Shown here: piece by piece, positions 1 to 10,738 of the stretch
Numbering within the stretch: position 1 is the stretch's first letter
How the letters are laid out: every line of letters starts with the position of its first letter
Assembly (NCBI GenBank): GCA_033557465.1
Contig: CM066039.1
Coordinates: 48,575,788-48,639,787, forward strand
Length of the DNA stretch: 64,000 bases
Direction: 5' to 3'
Origin: Ichthyophis bannanicus
Taxonomy: Eukaryota > Chordata > Amphibia > Gymnophiona > Ichthyophiidae
Made by a program: the position numbers and the translations under genes
The notes under the pieces: model-generated
The model's input: only the letters and a program-made list of their open reading frames with translations
The model's database searches: none
Told to the model about the DNA's origin: nothing

Positions 1-2
1 AA

Positions 3-926
3 GGCCTGGAACCCACCGCATGCCCGCTCCCCCACGTCCTGCAATACCTCAAGACCCTGTCCAACCTGGGCCTGCAGACGCAGTCCATCCGAGTCCACCT
101 CTCGGCAATAGCTGCTTTCCATTCGCCGCCGGAAGGGGCCACTTCCATCGGAACACTGCCTCTCACATCACGTTTTATGAAGGGCCTATCTAATCTGAAG
201 CCCCCAATCAGGCGACCGGTGCCATCTTGGGATCTCAACGCGGTCCTACAGCGCCTGACACAGGAACCCTTTGAACCTCTCCAGTCAGCCGACATGAAAT
301 TCGCCTCATGGAAGACGCTTTTTCTTGTGGCCATTACTTCCGCGAGGAGGATTAGTGAGCTGCATGCGCTGGTATCACATCCCCCCTACACGCAACTGCA
401 CCACGACCATGCTTCCTTGAGGACTAATCCTAGATTCGTCCCGAAAGTGTCTTCGGCCTTCCATGTCAACCAATCTATAGAGCTTCCAGCGTTCTTCCCC
501 GAACCTCACTCCTCGGACGAGGAGCGACGCCTGCACACCCTCGACTGTCTCAGGGCTCTCCGGATCTACCTGCAAAGAACGCAAGCCGTCCGGCAGGGCG
601 AGCAACTCTTCGTCTCCTTCGATCCAAACAGGCCCGGAAGACCTGTCAATAAGAGGATGCTGTCCCACTGGGTCTCCGCCTGTGTCACCTATTGCCTTGA
701 CCCGTCCAGCGCCAGTAGAGGACACCCTAGAGTGGGCCCTCACCACCTCAGGGCTCTGGCTGCATCAATTGCCAATCTCCGCGCAGTGCCACTAGCCGAT
801 GTCTGCAGGGCAGCCACCTGGTCCTCACCGCACACCTTTCAGAGACACTATTGCCTTGACCTCCACTCTCAGGAGGATTGTGCGCTCGGAGCGGCCGTCC
901 TCTCCACGGCCTTGAGTCGCAACTGA
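3..926 (+). pseudogene. DIRS element 1: tyrosine recombinase, 5' end outside window
   Basis: This is the C-terminal part of a DIRS-type tyrosine recombinase, the enzyme that integrates DIRS retrotransposon circles. The frame is open from base 3 to the stop at 926, so the start lies left of the window. Visible catalytic-core features are an ARRISEL block (Arg I), an HHLRALAAS block (His-x-x-Arg) and a terminal HYCLDL block with the nucleophile Tyr. It is very close to the recombinase at 3801-5148 on the other strand and keeps an uninterrupted frame, so this copy may be young. It is not a host gene: terminal hairpin repeats follow at 1321-1632. The left end cannot be judged. Confidence 0.85.
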
Positions 927-983
927 ACGCTGCCCCCTGCCCAGCAAAGGGAGTCCAACGACTGTCTCCCAGCTGCCGGACAA

Positions 984-1190
984 ATGACATTACTGTTGCA
1001 CTGTTTACACTGCCTAGTTGCTGTTTGCACTGTTGCACTATTACACTGTTATTGTTGCACTGTTCGCACTGTTATGCTGCACTGTTATGGTTATTATTGC
1101 ACTGTTTACACTGTTATGCTGCCCAAGCCTCGGTACTCTACCGGTGGCGTTGCGGTAGAACTATTGCACTATTTCACTGTCCTTGAATAA
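984..1190 (+). repeat. GCACTG/ACACTG-rich degenerate tandem repeat in DIRS 1 3' region
   Basis: Between the recombinase stop and the terminal repeat there is a run of short units built around GCACTGTT and ACACTGTT with ATG or TTATT spacers. Open frames here are low-complexity and are not genes. A tail with AATAAA follows near 1186, possibly the polyadenylation signal of the element. Confidence 0.55.
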
Positions 1191-1320
1191 ACTTGTGTTG
1201 GTAACCGCTGAAATGAGTATCTGATCCCTTCAGGTCCAGGCATGGGCCTCCTCCCCCCAGCACTTCCAGCTAGAGAGACACCAGGTGTGGCTGACGCAAT
1301 CCTGCTTGTCCATGGAGAAA

Positions 1321-1632
1321 ACAGGGTTACTTACCTGTAACTGGAGTTCTCCGTGGACAGCAGGATAAGTCAGCCACACAATCCCACCCGCCTCTCCTGG
1401 AGGAGGCCACCTGAAGAGACCGCTCCCTAGCCGCTGGGCTAGCTTGGAACGTACTGGTGGCTAGGGGGCGGAGCGGTAAGGTGGGCTACCTGGGCGGGCT
1501 CAGAAAGTCTCAGCTTTCTGAGCTCTAGAGAGCAATTCTGTATTGGCGCCGCCCGGAGGACGACACCAGGTGTGTCTAACTTATCCTGCTGTCCACGGAG
1601 AACTCCAGTTACAGATAAGTAACCCCGTTGTC
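1321..1632. repeat. DIRS 1 terminal hairpin repeat (right end of element 1)
   Basis: The segment opens with GTTACTTACCTGTAAC followed by GTTCTCCGTGGACAGCAGG. It closes with the reverse complement of the same block, giving arms of about 45 bp around a loop of roughly 230 bp. The same structure sits at the end of the DIRS elements starting near 3086, 39397 and 56829. DIRS elements are known for inverted and internally complementary termini instead of direct LTRs. The element probably ends near 1632. Confidence 0.7.
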
Positions 1633-1911
1633 TTGCATCTCTGGCAATAGCATCCTATGCATTATGGATCCTGCTGCAACACTAATTTCAATGGTTGAAC
1701 TCTGATTAGGAATACCGCCAAGACTTGGAATTTAAAATGCAGAACTGGTCTTGGGCAAGCCATTTAACCCTCCATAGCCCATGTTCCCTGTAAAATAGTT
1801 ATCTCCAAGTTATAATGCCCTGTTCAATGTAATTTCAGTGTGTTCAATGTAAACCGCACTGATGCAGAATAGCGCGGTATATAAGAGAATATAAATAAAT
1901 AAATAAAGTCT
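1633..1911 (+). repeat. Unique sequence, then LINE 3' tail ending in (AATA)n
   Basis: No gene is seen in the left half. From about 1790 the sequence matches the tail of the LINE at 7985-9545: an AACCGC block, GATxCAGAATAG, GCGGTATATAAGAG and then an AATA repeat. It is a 5'-truncated 3' end only and lies in the first SARS2 intron or its flank. Confidence 0.6.
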
Positions 1912-2024
1912 CCGTCCGGAAGCTAAGTAACAGCTCCGCATCTCTCTCTCTTTTATCTCTTCTCCCCACCCCACTCTACTCTGTTTTCCTTCCCCTTCCT
2001 CTCGCACGTGTCTCTCTCTCTCAC

Positions 2025-2237
2025 TATCTCCTGCAGCTCTTCCTTCCGCGCTCCCCACTTCCTGCGCTCCAGATCCTGCACCGCCGCCTCCGTGTCCGCG
2101 CACAAACGCTCCATGTCCAGGCGCGGCCGCGCGCTGTATCCGTATAGCACGTGCCGATACAGGCTGCTCCCCTCTGCACCGCCGCTGAACCTCCGCAACG
2201 CCTGGACGCCGAGACACAGCGCCCTGCGCGCCGCCAT
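2025..2237 (-). CDS. SARS2: SARS2 exon 1: mitochondrial seryl-tRNA synthetase, N-terminus
   Basis: The product charges mitochondrial tRNA-Ser with serine in the matrix. The 71 codons begin with MAARRALCLG and an Arg-rich, acid-free stretch typical of a mitochondrial targeting peptide. They continue with the start of the mature enzyme: GYSARPRLDMERLCA resembles the human SARS2 segment around GYSALPQLDIERFCA, and a charged helix with ERRK follows. I chose the ATG at 2237; an in-frame GTG lies just upstream. Coding sequence ends in phase 0 at a GTGAGA donor (2024 on the minus strand), so exon 2 onward lies beyond the left edge; continued reading is low-complexity intron. The gene is divergent from the Kelch gene at 2565. 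The match is from recognition, not a search. Confidence 0.8.
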
Positions 2238-2564
2238 CACGACCACGCCCCCCGACCTGACGCCAGAGCTTGCTAGGACGTCACCACGCCGGGCTTGCTG
2301 AATCGGGGTGACGTTCTGAGCTTACCTTTGACCTAGGGTTGCAAAGTGACAGGCGGTAGGCCGAATAGCGGATATTTCTCAGAGGCTGGGCCAGGGGTGC
2401 GTTACGCATGCGGGAGCGCTGTGATAGGGCGTGATGGCATAGAAGGGGGCGGGGACATAGCGTTTATAAAGCTTATACCCGGATGTTTTTTTTCTATCAG
2501 CGGCTTTGCTGCTCTGGTTCTTTTTGTAGGTGAGGAGGTTGCTGATCTCTCTTCAGACCAGACC
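2238..2564. promoter_or_regulatory. Putative bidirectional promoter between SARS2 and the Kelch gene
   Basis: The 327 bp between the two start codons is rich in CpG near SARS2. It carries a GC box (GGGGGCGGGG at 2445-2454) and a TATA-like TTTATAAA at 2463-2470, placed for the plus-strand gene. It also holds both 5' untranslated regions, so the true promoter is shorter still. Mammalian SARS2 is known to share a divergent promoter with MRPS12; here the partner is a Kelch gene. Promoter function is inferred from arrangement and composition. Confidence 0.55.
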
Positions 2565-2622
2565 ATGGACTGGGAGCTGCGCGAGGGTGCTGTTCGGACA
2601 GTAGGTGACCACGTTATTGAAG
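2565..2622 (+). CDS. Kelch-like BTB gene, exon 1 (residues 1-19 and first base of codon 20)
   Basis: The exon starts at an ATG in a good Kozak context (GACCATGG) and encodes MDWELREGAVRTVGDHVIE. It ends one base into codon 20 at a GTCAGT donor. Exon 2 supplies GT to complete a glycine. The four coding exons total 1785 nt (594 residues plus stop). The product is a BTB-BACK-Kelch protein, a family that typically acts as substrate adaptor of CUL3 ubiquitin ligases. The order is a short N-terminus, BTB about 20-122, BACK about 125-235 and a Kelch propeller about 290-590. Length is usual for the KLHL/KBTBD family. I could not assign an orthologue, so no symbol is given. Intron 1 is 9.1 kb, mostly one DIRS element. 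Confidence 0.85.
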
Positions 2623-3085
2623 GTCAGTGTTGGGGAGCTGGAGGGGAACCTGGCTGCTAGTTTTCTGAGAATTATAGAGTAAGAGAAGACCTGAAGTGGC
2701 AGCAGGCCATTAACAGATTGTGGGCACACTTAGACTGTTACGGAGAGTGATGGCAGGAAGGGGATCAGGCAAAGGGGGGAGGGGAAAAGCGGTTGGGTCT
2801 CGTATACTTATCTAGCCAAAGTGGAAGAATCTCAGCCGGGCAGATTGAATGGACCAAATCGGGCTTTAGTGCCAGAGTGGTCTCGGAACCAATCTGCTCA
2901 ATGGTGATTTTTCAGCCCTCTGCATAGGTAACTGCATAAAATAAGTCCTGATTTTATGTAGTTTTGCTATCTGGTTAGTGGCTGAATATTATTGCTGACT
3001 GGATATTCCGCACCAGACGATATCTAGGGTTTGGCTTTGAATATCCGATTTCACTTTTTTTCACTGTAGCAGCGGAATGTATGCA

Positions 3086-3430
3086 AAACGGAGTTACTTA
3101 CCTGTAACAGGAGTTCTCCGTGGACAGCAGGATAAGTCAGCTACACATGGTGATGTCATCCGACGGCGCCGTGACGGAGTGCTCTCTAGAGCTCAGAGTT
3201 CTGAGCATGTGCAAGTGGCCCCACCTCCCCGGCCCGCCCCTAGCCAGATCAGTTAGTGATTAGCTCCACCGGTAGGCGTAAGGCTAGGGAGCAGGCCTGC
3301 CTCATACAGGGGAAGGAGGGTGGGAGTGTGTGGCTGACTTATCCTGCTGTCCACGGAGAACTCCTGTTACAGGTAAGTAACTCCGTTTTCTCCTAGGACA
3401 AGCAGGATGCGTCAGCCACACATGGTGCCT
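3086..3430. repeat. DIRS 2 3' hairpin terminal repeat and internal complementary region
   Basis: The arm at 3088-3135 (GTTACTTACCTGTAAC, then GTTCTCCGTGGACAGCAGG) is repeated as reverse complement at 3340-3390. Next to it, at about 3385-3425, comes the complement of the element's other end near 10905-10943. In DIRS replication such blocks are thought to template closure of a circular intermediate. Confidence 0.75.
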
Positions 3431-3800
3431 CCCAAGCTGAGAAGTAGCTGAGGTGGATGAGGGAGGCATGCGAAGGAGGACACTCGCACAGGAGGTGGTA
3501 ATGCAACATGTATTAGAACATCAAACGTATTGCACACAGTGAACTCTCACACAGGAGGGTGCATAAGAACAACAATACGAACAGCAAGTAGACAGTGCAG
3601 GCAGGCACGAGTGTACAGGCAGTCCAACGTGGCCTGTATAACATGGTGCAATGTGAATGTGCAAGAACAACATGATTTGTAAGAAACAACATAAGGTGCT
3701 ATAACAATGTTTGTGCAAATCATCACGTGTACATAATATCCGTGCAAACCATAATATGTCATTTTTGAAAACACAACAGTCAGACATGGCCGGACTAGTC

Positions 3801-5148
3801 TTATGGCAACAGGTCCGGCGAGGGTTGCGCAGTCTTGGTGGCTGCTGCTAGGACAGTGCAGCCGAATGCGCTATCAGATTCCGCCAGGAGGTCCAGGCAA
3901 TAGTGTTTTTGGAAAGTGAGCCGTGAGGACCAGGTGGCGGCTTTGCAAATGTCTCTGACTGGAACTTCGTGCAAGTTGGCAAGTGAGGTAGCGAGAGCGC
4001 GAAGTTGGTGCGCTCCGGCCTTGCCGGCTGCAGGTGCGCCTGCCTTCTGTAGGCAGTAGGTGACACATGCCGAGATCCAGAGGGACAGTGTGCGTTTTCC
4101 GACCGGCCGGCCCCGGCTTGTTGGGGTCAAAAGACACGAAAAGCTGTGCTCCTTGCCTGATGGCGGAGGTCCTGTCGATATAGGTGCGCAGGGCTCTGAC
4201 GCAATCCAAGGAGTGCAGGCGCTCCTCCTCCGGGGAGGAGTGTGGAGCAGGGAAGAAGGTTGGCAGCTCGACCGTTTGATTCACATGAAATTCCGATGAG
4301 ACCTTGGGTAAGAACTTTGGGTGCGTTCGGAGGGAAGCGCGGTTGTGGTGGAGCTGTGTATACGGTGGATGTGCCACGAGCGCTTGCAGCTCGCTGATAC
4401 GTCTGGCAGAGGTGATGGCAATGAGAAACAGTGTCTTCCAGGACATGAACTTGTGGTCTGCTGATTGTAGCGGCTCGAAAGGCTCCTGCGTGAGCTGCTG
4501 CAATACCAGGTTAAGGTCCCAAGCTGGTACAGGCTTTTGGACCGGAGGGCAGAGGTTCACAAGGCCCTTCATGAACCGGGCTACAACAGGTAATGCTGCC
4601 AGGGTTCTTGAGTTCGCATCCTTCCCATGTTCGTGCAGGGAAGCAATAGCTGCTAGGTGCACTCTGATAGACGGTGGCTTCAGTCCCAAGTCAAAGAGGT
4701 GGGCGAGATACTGCAGGATTTTGTGCACTGGGCAGGACACAGGCAGGAGGCCTTGGTGTTCGCACCACACACTGAAGCGTTTCCACTTAAGATTGTAAGA
4801 CTTGCGGGTGGACGGCCTTCTGGCCGCTAGCACGATTTGCTGGACCTCTGAAGATAGATGAAGGGCTGTGAGACTCATCCTTTCAATCTCCAAGCTGTCA
4901 GGGCTAAGACCTGGAGGTTGGGGTGCAACGTGCTCCCGTTGCTCTGGGATAGCAGATCCGGTTTCGACGGTAGTCGCAGCGGTGGCTCCTGCGCCAAGCG
5001 GAGAAGCATGGCAAACCACATTTTGCCGTGGCCAATACGGCGTAATCAGAATGATGTGTGCCGAGTCTGAGATGATCCGCTGAAGTGTTCTGGGAATCAG
5101 AGGTGTAGGTGGAAATGCATATCCCAGCGTCCAACTGCCCCATGGCAC
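3801..5148 (-). pseudogene. DIRS 2 tyrosine recombinase (one frameshift)
   Basis: This is the integrase-like tyrosine recombinase of DIRS 2. The frame from 5148 carries an N-terminal SAM-like part (RRPSTRKSYNLKWKRF, then RVHLAAIASLH) and the core Arg block SARRISELQAL. Near 4130 it shifts into another frame that supplies HQLRALATSLA (His-x-x-Arg), DICKAATWSS and HYCLDL with the Tyr nucleophile, ending at 3801. A small indel in the LFVSFDPNKPG region explains the break. All catalytic residues are present; only the frameshift inactivates it. The first part of this span overlaps the end of the RNase H reading. Confidence 0.85.
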
Positions 5149-6769
5149 TGCAAATGCGTCGGCTGCGAGGCTTCTGCTGGATGGGAGCTTGGAGCAGAAA
5201 AACTGGGCACTTCATGTTGGCTTCTGACGCGAAGAGGTCCACTTGAGGAGTGCCCCAGCGAAGAAATAAGCTGTCCGCCACTTTGGGGTGGAGAGACCAC
5301 TCGTGGGGTTGTAGTTGTCTGCTCAGTCTGTCCGCTAAAGTGTTCTGTTCCCCGGGCAGGTAGGTCGCCTGTAGGATACAGTTGATGGAGAGTGCCAGGT
5401 ACCAGGTGTCCAGGGCTTCTTTGCATAGGCTTCGAGAGCCTGTGCCCCCTTGCTTGTTGATGTAGAATATCGTGACTTGGTTGTCCGTTTGGACGAGAAC
5501 AGATTTTCCCGTCAGCTGTTCCTGGAAGGCTTTCATGGCATACCTGACAGCCCGGAGCTCGAGCAGGTTGATGTGGAGATACTGCTCTGTCCTGGACCAG
5601 GCGCCTTGAGTGTTGATGTGTTGTAGGTGCGCCCCCCAACCCGTGGCAGAGGCATCTGTAGTGAGGACAACCTGATGCCTGGGGTTCCGGAGGTCCCGGC
5701 CAGTGGACAGGTTGCTCGGTTCCGTCCACCATCGGAGGTCCTTCTTGATTTGCGTGGTAATGTTGATGCGGGCATGAAGAGTCTGCGAACGCTACTTCCA
5801 TTGAGCCCGTAGGTGCCACTGTAGAGGGCGCATGCGGAGTCTCGCCAGGGAAAGGACCGAGGTGGTGGCCGCCATGTGTCCGAGAAGGCGCAATATGCAG
5901 CACGCCGTGGACTGTCTGGACCTGGAGACCTTTCTGGCCAGGGATGTAATGGCCCTGACCCTCTGTTCCGGCAGGTATGCCCTGAAGGCGTTTGTGTCGA
6001 TGATAGCCCCTATGAATTCCGTGGACTGCGTCGGCAGTAGGCGAGACTTTTCTTTGTTGAGGAGGAATCCCATCGCGGTGAGAGTGCACGTGGTCGTGTG
6101 CACCGCCCTCCGTAGACCGGCAGGAGAGGGGGCAGAGAGAAGCCAGTCGTCCAGGTAGGGAAATATGGCGACGCCTTTTTTGCGCAGGTGTGCTGTGACC
6201 GCGGCTACACACTTCGTGAAGATTCTGGGTGCCGGGGACAGTCCGAAAGGTAGTACCCGGTATTGGTAGTGGTGGCCCATCGCTATAAAGCGTAGGAACT
6301 TCCTGTGAGCCTTGTGAACTGGGATGTGCGAGTATGCATCCTGCAGGTCCAGAGTGGCTAGCCAGTCTCCTGCCTGGAGAAGCGGGAGGATTGAGTTGAG
6401 GGAATACATCCTGAATTTTTCCTTCACAAGAGCAAGGTTGAGTTTGCGAAGATCCAGTATAGGTCGCACGCCACCGGACTTCTTGCGAATCAGGAAGTAC
6501 CGGGAGTAAAACCCAGTGTTGCACTGCTCCGGCGGCACCGGTTCTATCACATGGGCGGCCAGAAGGCGTTGCAGGAGCTCCAACATCGCTGCTTTTAGGT
6601 GTGGGGGCGTCACGCTGATCGGTCGTTTGGTCTGGCAAGGCGTGAAGGCGAAGTTCAGCCGGTAGCCCGACTCGATGATTTGTAACACCCAATTGTCGGT
6701 AGTGATGGCCTTCCATGCTTGCAAGAACTGAGTGAGACGGCCGCCCACAGGCAGAGCCTCCTGTTGCAC
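4904..6769 (-). pseudogene. DIRS 2 reverse transcriptase and RNase H
   Basis: The 325-codon frame 6769-5792 begins near PVGGRLTQFLQAW and holds the RT fingers (GFYSRYFLIRKKSGGVRPILDLR), the LDLQDAYSHIPV motif with the first Asp, VLPFGLSPAPRIFTK, and the catalytic YLDDW. A stop or frameshift near 5792 separates it from RNase H. RNase H continues to about 4904 with TTDASATGWGAHL (Asp), LLELRAVRYAMK (Glu) and VQTDNQVTIFYINKQGGTGS (Asp). The YLDD box and RNase H without protease or DDE integrase fit the DIRS order RT-RNase H-YR. A 62 bp tandem duplication lies just upstream. Confidence 0.85.
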
Positions 6770-6778
6770 TGTGGGCGC

Positions 6779-6902
6779 TTCCGCCTGTGTCGGGTAGTCA
6801 GAAGGAGGAAGTGGTCTTTGCTGCTTGTGATGTGGCCTGCTTCCGCCTGTGTCGGGTAGTCAGAAGGAGGAAGTGGTCTTTGCTGCTTGTGATGTGGCCT
6901 GC
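6779..6902. repeat. Two identical 62 bp tandem copies
   Basis: Bases 6779-6840 and 6841-6902 are identical. The unit begins TTCCGCCTGTGTCGGG. Because 62 is not a multiple of three, the duplication shifts frame at the gag/RT boundary of DIRS 2. Absence of divergence suggests a recent slippage or replication error, or a fixed overlap device of this subfamily. Confidence 0.9.
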
Positions 6903-7984
6903 TTCCTTTGTTTACGGTCTCTCAGCTGTCTTTGAAAGGAGGAGGAGTGATAAGGTTGCTTGTACCTTGGGGCCTGCCACTTTTTGGTGGAGCCGTACTT
7001 TTTGGAGGCATAGTATGGTCTGCGGTAAGAACTCCCTTTCTGAGAAGTGGAGGGGCGTTCCAGACCATCTGCTGCTAGTGTCTGCAAGGTGGTACAGTGT
7101 TCCTTGAGGTCATTCACCGTATCTGCGACTTTGTCTCCAAAGAGGGAGTCGCCTGTGCAGGGGGCGTCCACAATCTTGTTGTGCGTGTCCTCTCTAAGGC
7201 CGGACGCACGGAGCCACGCCCAGCGTCGGGCCGCAATGGCAGTGCCCGCGGTCCGGACAGCAGTGTCAAAGGCGTCGAACGCAGTGCTCATCAAGTGCTT
7301 GCTGCATTCGGCTAGGTCCTGTAGTGTGGCAGATGCCGCTTGCTGGTTCCCTTTAGGGAGTAATGACAGGTTTTCCTTGAGATCGGCCATCAGGGCATCC
7401 TGGAAGAGGATGTGTTGGAATTGGTGGGCCGCCACCTTGGCATTGAGCATTGCCCCTTGGTAGACTTTCCTGCCCACCTCGTCGAGGAGCTTAGGATCTC
7501 GGCCTGGTGGGTGGCTGGACTGGGTGCGTGATGACTTAACTTTCTTTAAGGCTGAAGAGACCACGATGGATTGGTGTGAGAGCTGTGTCTTCTGGAAAGC
7601 TGGGCTAGGGTGCAGGAGGTACTTTGTCTCGAGCCTCTTGTGGCAGGCCCGACCAGAGGCTGGGGATTGCCACACAGAGTTGTGAGTGTCCTGCAACTTC
7701 TTGTGCAGGGGTAAGGCCAGCGCAGGCTTGGGAGCACTGAGGTACTTCATGACCTCTGGTTCCTTCTCTGTGGACGCATCGTCCTTGGACAGGCTACACT
7801 TGAACGTCACCTTCCTTAAAAATTTTGGGTAGGTGAGGTCCTCGGGAGGTAGTGTGCGCTGATTCTCCTCTGGGGTGAGCGTGTCCTTAGCCGCGGGGGA
7901 ACCCAGGCCCACGTCATCAGCATCACTTTCGTGAGAGGACAAGGCTCCGTCCTCGGCCGAAGAGCCTTCGAGCTCCGTGTATGG
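6860..7984 (-). pseudogene. DIRS 2 gag-like protein, C-terminal part
   Basis: An open frame enters from the LINE junction near 7984 and runs to a stop at 6860. It is acidic then basic, with QKTQLSHQSIVVSSALKK, SSHPPGRDPKLLD, ARRWAWLRASGL and a Ser/Tyr/Lys/Gln-rich tail. Matching blocks (FQKTQLxHxSIVVxSA, PGR/PGHxxExLD, APCTGxxLFGxK) occur at 42200-43011 and in 60394-61259, so this is a conserved DIRS gag region. No enzymatic motif is seen. The LINE insertion separates it from its N-terminal half at 9547-10738. Confidence 0.75.
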
Positions 7985-9545
7985 AGAGTTTCTGGCATTC
8001 CCCTACTAGCGAAAATAATTGAAAAGGAAGTTCAAAGACAGTTACAGGACCACATCGACACCGTCTCCCCTCTGGACCACTGCCAACATGGTTTCAGAGA
8101 GTTCCATGGTGTTGAAACCCTCCTCACCACTCTCTGCAACAACATCATCACAGGCATTGATAACATCCGCCAAGGCTTTGCTCTCATCTTCTTAGACATT
8201 GCTGCGGCTTTTGACTCTGTACATCACGATCTGTTAATAGGGCGACTAAAAGAAAAAGGCATCAATAACACTGCCCTAGAGTGGTGCAAGTCATACCTGG
8301 ATCAGAGATGGCAGTACGTTACCTCAGGGACCACAACATCCACACCATACCACCAAAAGCAAGGCGTACCACAAGGATCATCCCTATCCTCACTCTTTTT
8401 CAATATATACATACAACCGGTTTGCAACATCATCAGGTCCTTCAAGGTTGAATGCTTGATATACGCAGATGACATCCTCCTATATATGCCTTTCTCCACA
8501 ATTCATATGGACCTTTCCCCGCTTGCTAAATGTTTTGATGCAGTATCCGAATGGCTTCAATCCCAGAACCTCCGAATTCAACATAAAAAGACTGAGGTTC
8601 TCTTCATCACCAGGGACCCACTTTTCACCCCCCCACCCCATATAAAGGTGAAAGAAGCTGAGCTCCAATCAAAACCGTCCATTCGCTACCTTGGAGTCAC
8701 TTTTGATCAACGCATGGATCTGAAACTACACATAACTAACGTAGTCAGAGCAATCTACCTCAAGATCCGGACTCTTCGACACCTTCGCCCCCTGCTTGAT
8801 CCTGATGACTTCAGAACTATATTTCAAGCCTTAACCTTACCACACCTTGACTATGCCAATGCCATTCTCCAAGGCCTCCCACACTCCACATTAAACCCTC
8901 TGCAACTCGCCATGAATACCGCTGCTAGAGTCCTCTACGGAGCATCAAGAAGGGACCATATAACACCCATCCTAGAGCAACTCCACTGGCTCCCCATACA
9001 TGGCAGAATATTATTCAAAACATTACTCCTAACTTTCAAGGCCACCAAAAGCATCACCTCCTCCTCCCTAATAGACTCCATTCAGGCCGTCCCACCCAAC
9101 AGATCCAGAAGAACGATATCAACAAATACTCTAATCATCCCTAAAGCAGCGACAAAATGCCTATCAGTGACATCTAACAGGGCCTTCAGATTCTATGCCC
9201 CTAAGTTCTGGAACGCTCTACCCCCAGAGATTCGTGCTATCAATGATCTATCCCTTTTCAGGAAGGCACTCAAATCCCACCTCTTCCCCCAATATTACTT
9301 GACCAACTAACCAATCTTAATCACTACCCAAACTAAGAACAAATCCTGTAATGTATACTTGTAAATACTCTTGTAAATAGTTGCAGTAATGACGTTCCAT
9401 GTGTTATTCCAAGTTTCTCTGACCTTGTTCTCTGTAAAACCTAACAGTTTATTGTTATGTGATGTTATATTGTGAACCGCGCTGATTCTGAATAGAGCGG
9501 TATATAAGAGCCTGTAATAAATAAATAAATAAATAATAAATAAGG
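7985..9545 (+). mobile_element. 5'-truncated L2/CR1-like LINE inserted in DIRS 2 gag
   Basis: The insert encodes a long uninterrupted stretch of non-LTR reverse transcriptase, from about IPLLAKIIEK (near 7990) to the stop at 9310. Motifs are DIAAAFDSVHHDLL, GVPQGSSLSSLFFNIY and the catalytic YADDILLY, then the thumb and C-terminus (LHWLPI, FYAPKFWNALPPEIR). The endonuclease and the first part of RT are missing, as expected of 5' truncation in target-primed insertion. The 3' end carries GAGCGGTATATAAGAG and an AATA-type repeat tail instead of poly(A). No clear target duplication is seen. The unbroken frame suggests a recent insertion. Confidence 0.85.
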
Positions 9546-9546
9546 A

Positions 9547-10738
9547 CTGCGACGGGGCATACTGGAAACTGGCGAGGCGGTCCTGGGTTTTTTGTGACGT
9601 TGATCTTTTGTCTGGGACTTGCTCCTGCGTAGGCTCTACAGGGTTGGCAGTCTGCTGCACGAGCTTAGAGAGGAGCTGAAGTATGGCCTCCGATGTCCTG
9701 GCCTCCGCAGAGTGCTCGGATCGCGGTCTCTTGGAGGTGGAAGAGCAGGAGGAGGCAATGGAGGGAGAAGAGCTGGGTGTTCGCCGCCTGTGATCTTTTT
9801 GACTTGTTCTCCGCTGGTGGTGGGAACAGGAGGCAGTGTTGAACAGCCCTGTGATGCCTATGGTGCTTGGGCCTGCTACAGTGCCTTGGCCTGTTTGAGC
9901 TGTGTGCCCGATCAGCAGCGTTATCCCCTGCCGCCGATCGGCTCCGATGGCTCTTCTTGCCGTGCCGATGGCTGGAGCAGGAATGGGATCGCTGACGGCT
10001 CTTCTCTTTGCTGCGCCGATGACAAGAGCGGGAGGGGGACTCCCTGCATCGGCGCGGAGCGGCAGCCTCATCTTCAGGAGATTCCCTGCGCTGACGTGGA
10101 GCTTCTGTCACGTCGGCGCGGGCAGCAGGGTTGCTTTCGTCATGGTGGGCGGAGACCGGGGAAGCCCTGCTGGCCGAGCCAATAGGAAGCGAAGGGGCGG
10201 TGCCATGGGCGGAGCCGTGGGCGGAGCCTGAGGAAGCCCGGCTGGAACGCCCAATGTGATGCTGCTGGGAGGGGCTACGGGAGGCCACGCTGCCGGCGCC
10301 ATCTTGCCCAGAAGCAGGAGCATCAGCAATATAAGAATTCGCCATGTGAGCCGGAGTACTCACCGAAACGGCATCCTGGCTCAGCGAGGCATCGAGGGAG
10401 AGCTCTGAACGGCCGGGGATGGAGGCCCTGCAGGGCACATCCCGTGCCAGAGCAATGGCTGCATGCGTCAGACCTTTGGAAGATTTTGCTGTAGACTTCT
10501 TGGATTTCTTCCTGGCACTAGAGGGGTCATTAGACGCAGCACCGGAGCCCGAAGAGGACGCAAGGAAGTCCTTGAGGTTGTGTTCCCTGTGCTTCTTGGC
10601 CCTCGGGGACATCCTGATGCAGGCAGCACAATCCTCCGTGTTATGGGAAGCTCCAAGGCAACGGAGGCAGCATCTGTGAGTATCGATGGCATTCATCTTG
10701 CGGCTGCATTCCGGGCATTTTTTAAAACCCGGCATCAT
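9547..10738 (-). pseudogene. DIRS 2 gag-like protein, N-terminal zinc-binding part
   Basis: The frame begins at 10738 with MMPGFKKCPECSRKMNAIDT. It has a Cys/His array: CPEC, CCLRCLG, H and C-x-x-C within about 45 residues. After this comes a long Ser/Arg/His-rich segment (RRSKEKSRQRSHSCSSHRHG) that would suit RNA or DNA binding. The same array opens the gag of the DIRS element at 62110. A frameshift near 9700-10000 leads to QDRLASFQYAPSQS just before the LINE boundary. The type of zinc fold is not determined. Confidence 0.7.

Noticed and set aside
984..1140. CRISPR-like array of short repeats
   Set aside because: Units are irregular without constant spacers, and the DNA is vertebrate.
984..1190. 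Plus-strand frame with repeated HCLHC/LLLHC text
   Set aside because: It is translation of a short tandem repeat in the DIRS 1 3' region.
2346..2564. In-frame extension upstream of the Kelch ATG, starting at 2346
   Set aside because: It crosses the promoter-like interval with the TATA-like site; the ATG at 2565 has a better context and the family usually has short N-termini.
5097..6716. A 539-codon minus-strand frame overlapping RT
   Set aside because: It is the +1 shadow of the RT-RNase H reading; conserved motifs are in the other frame.
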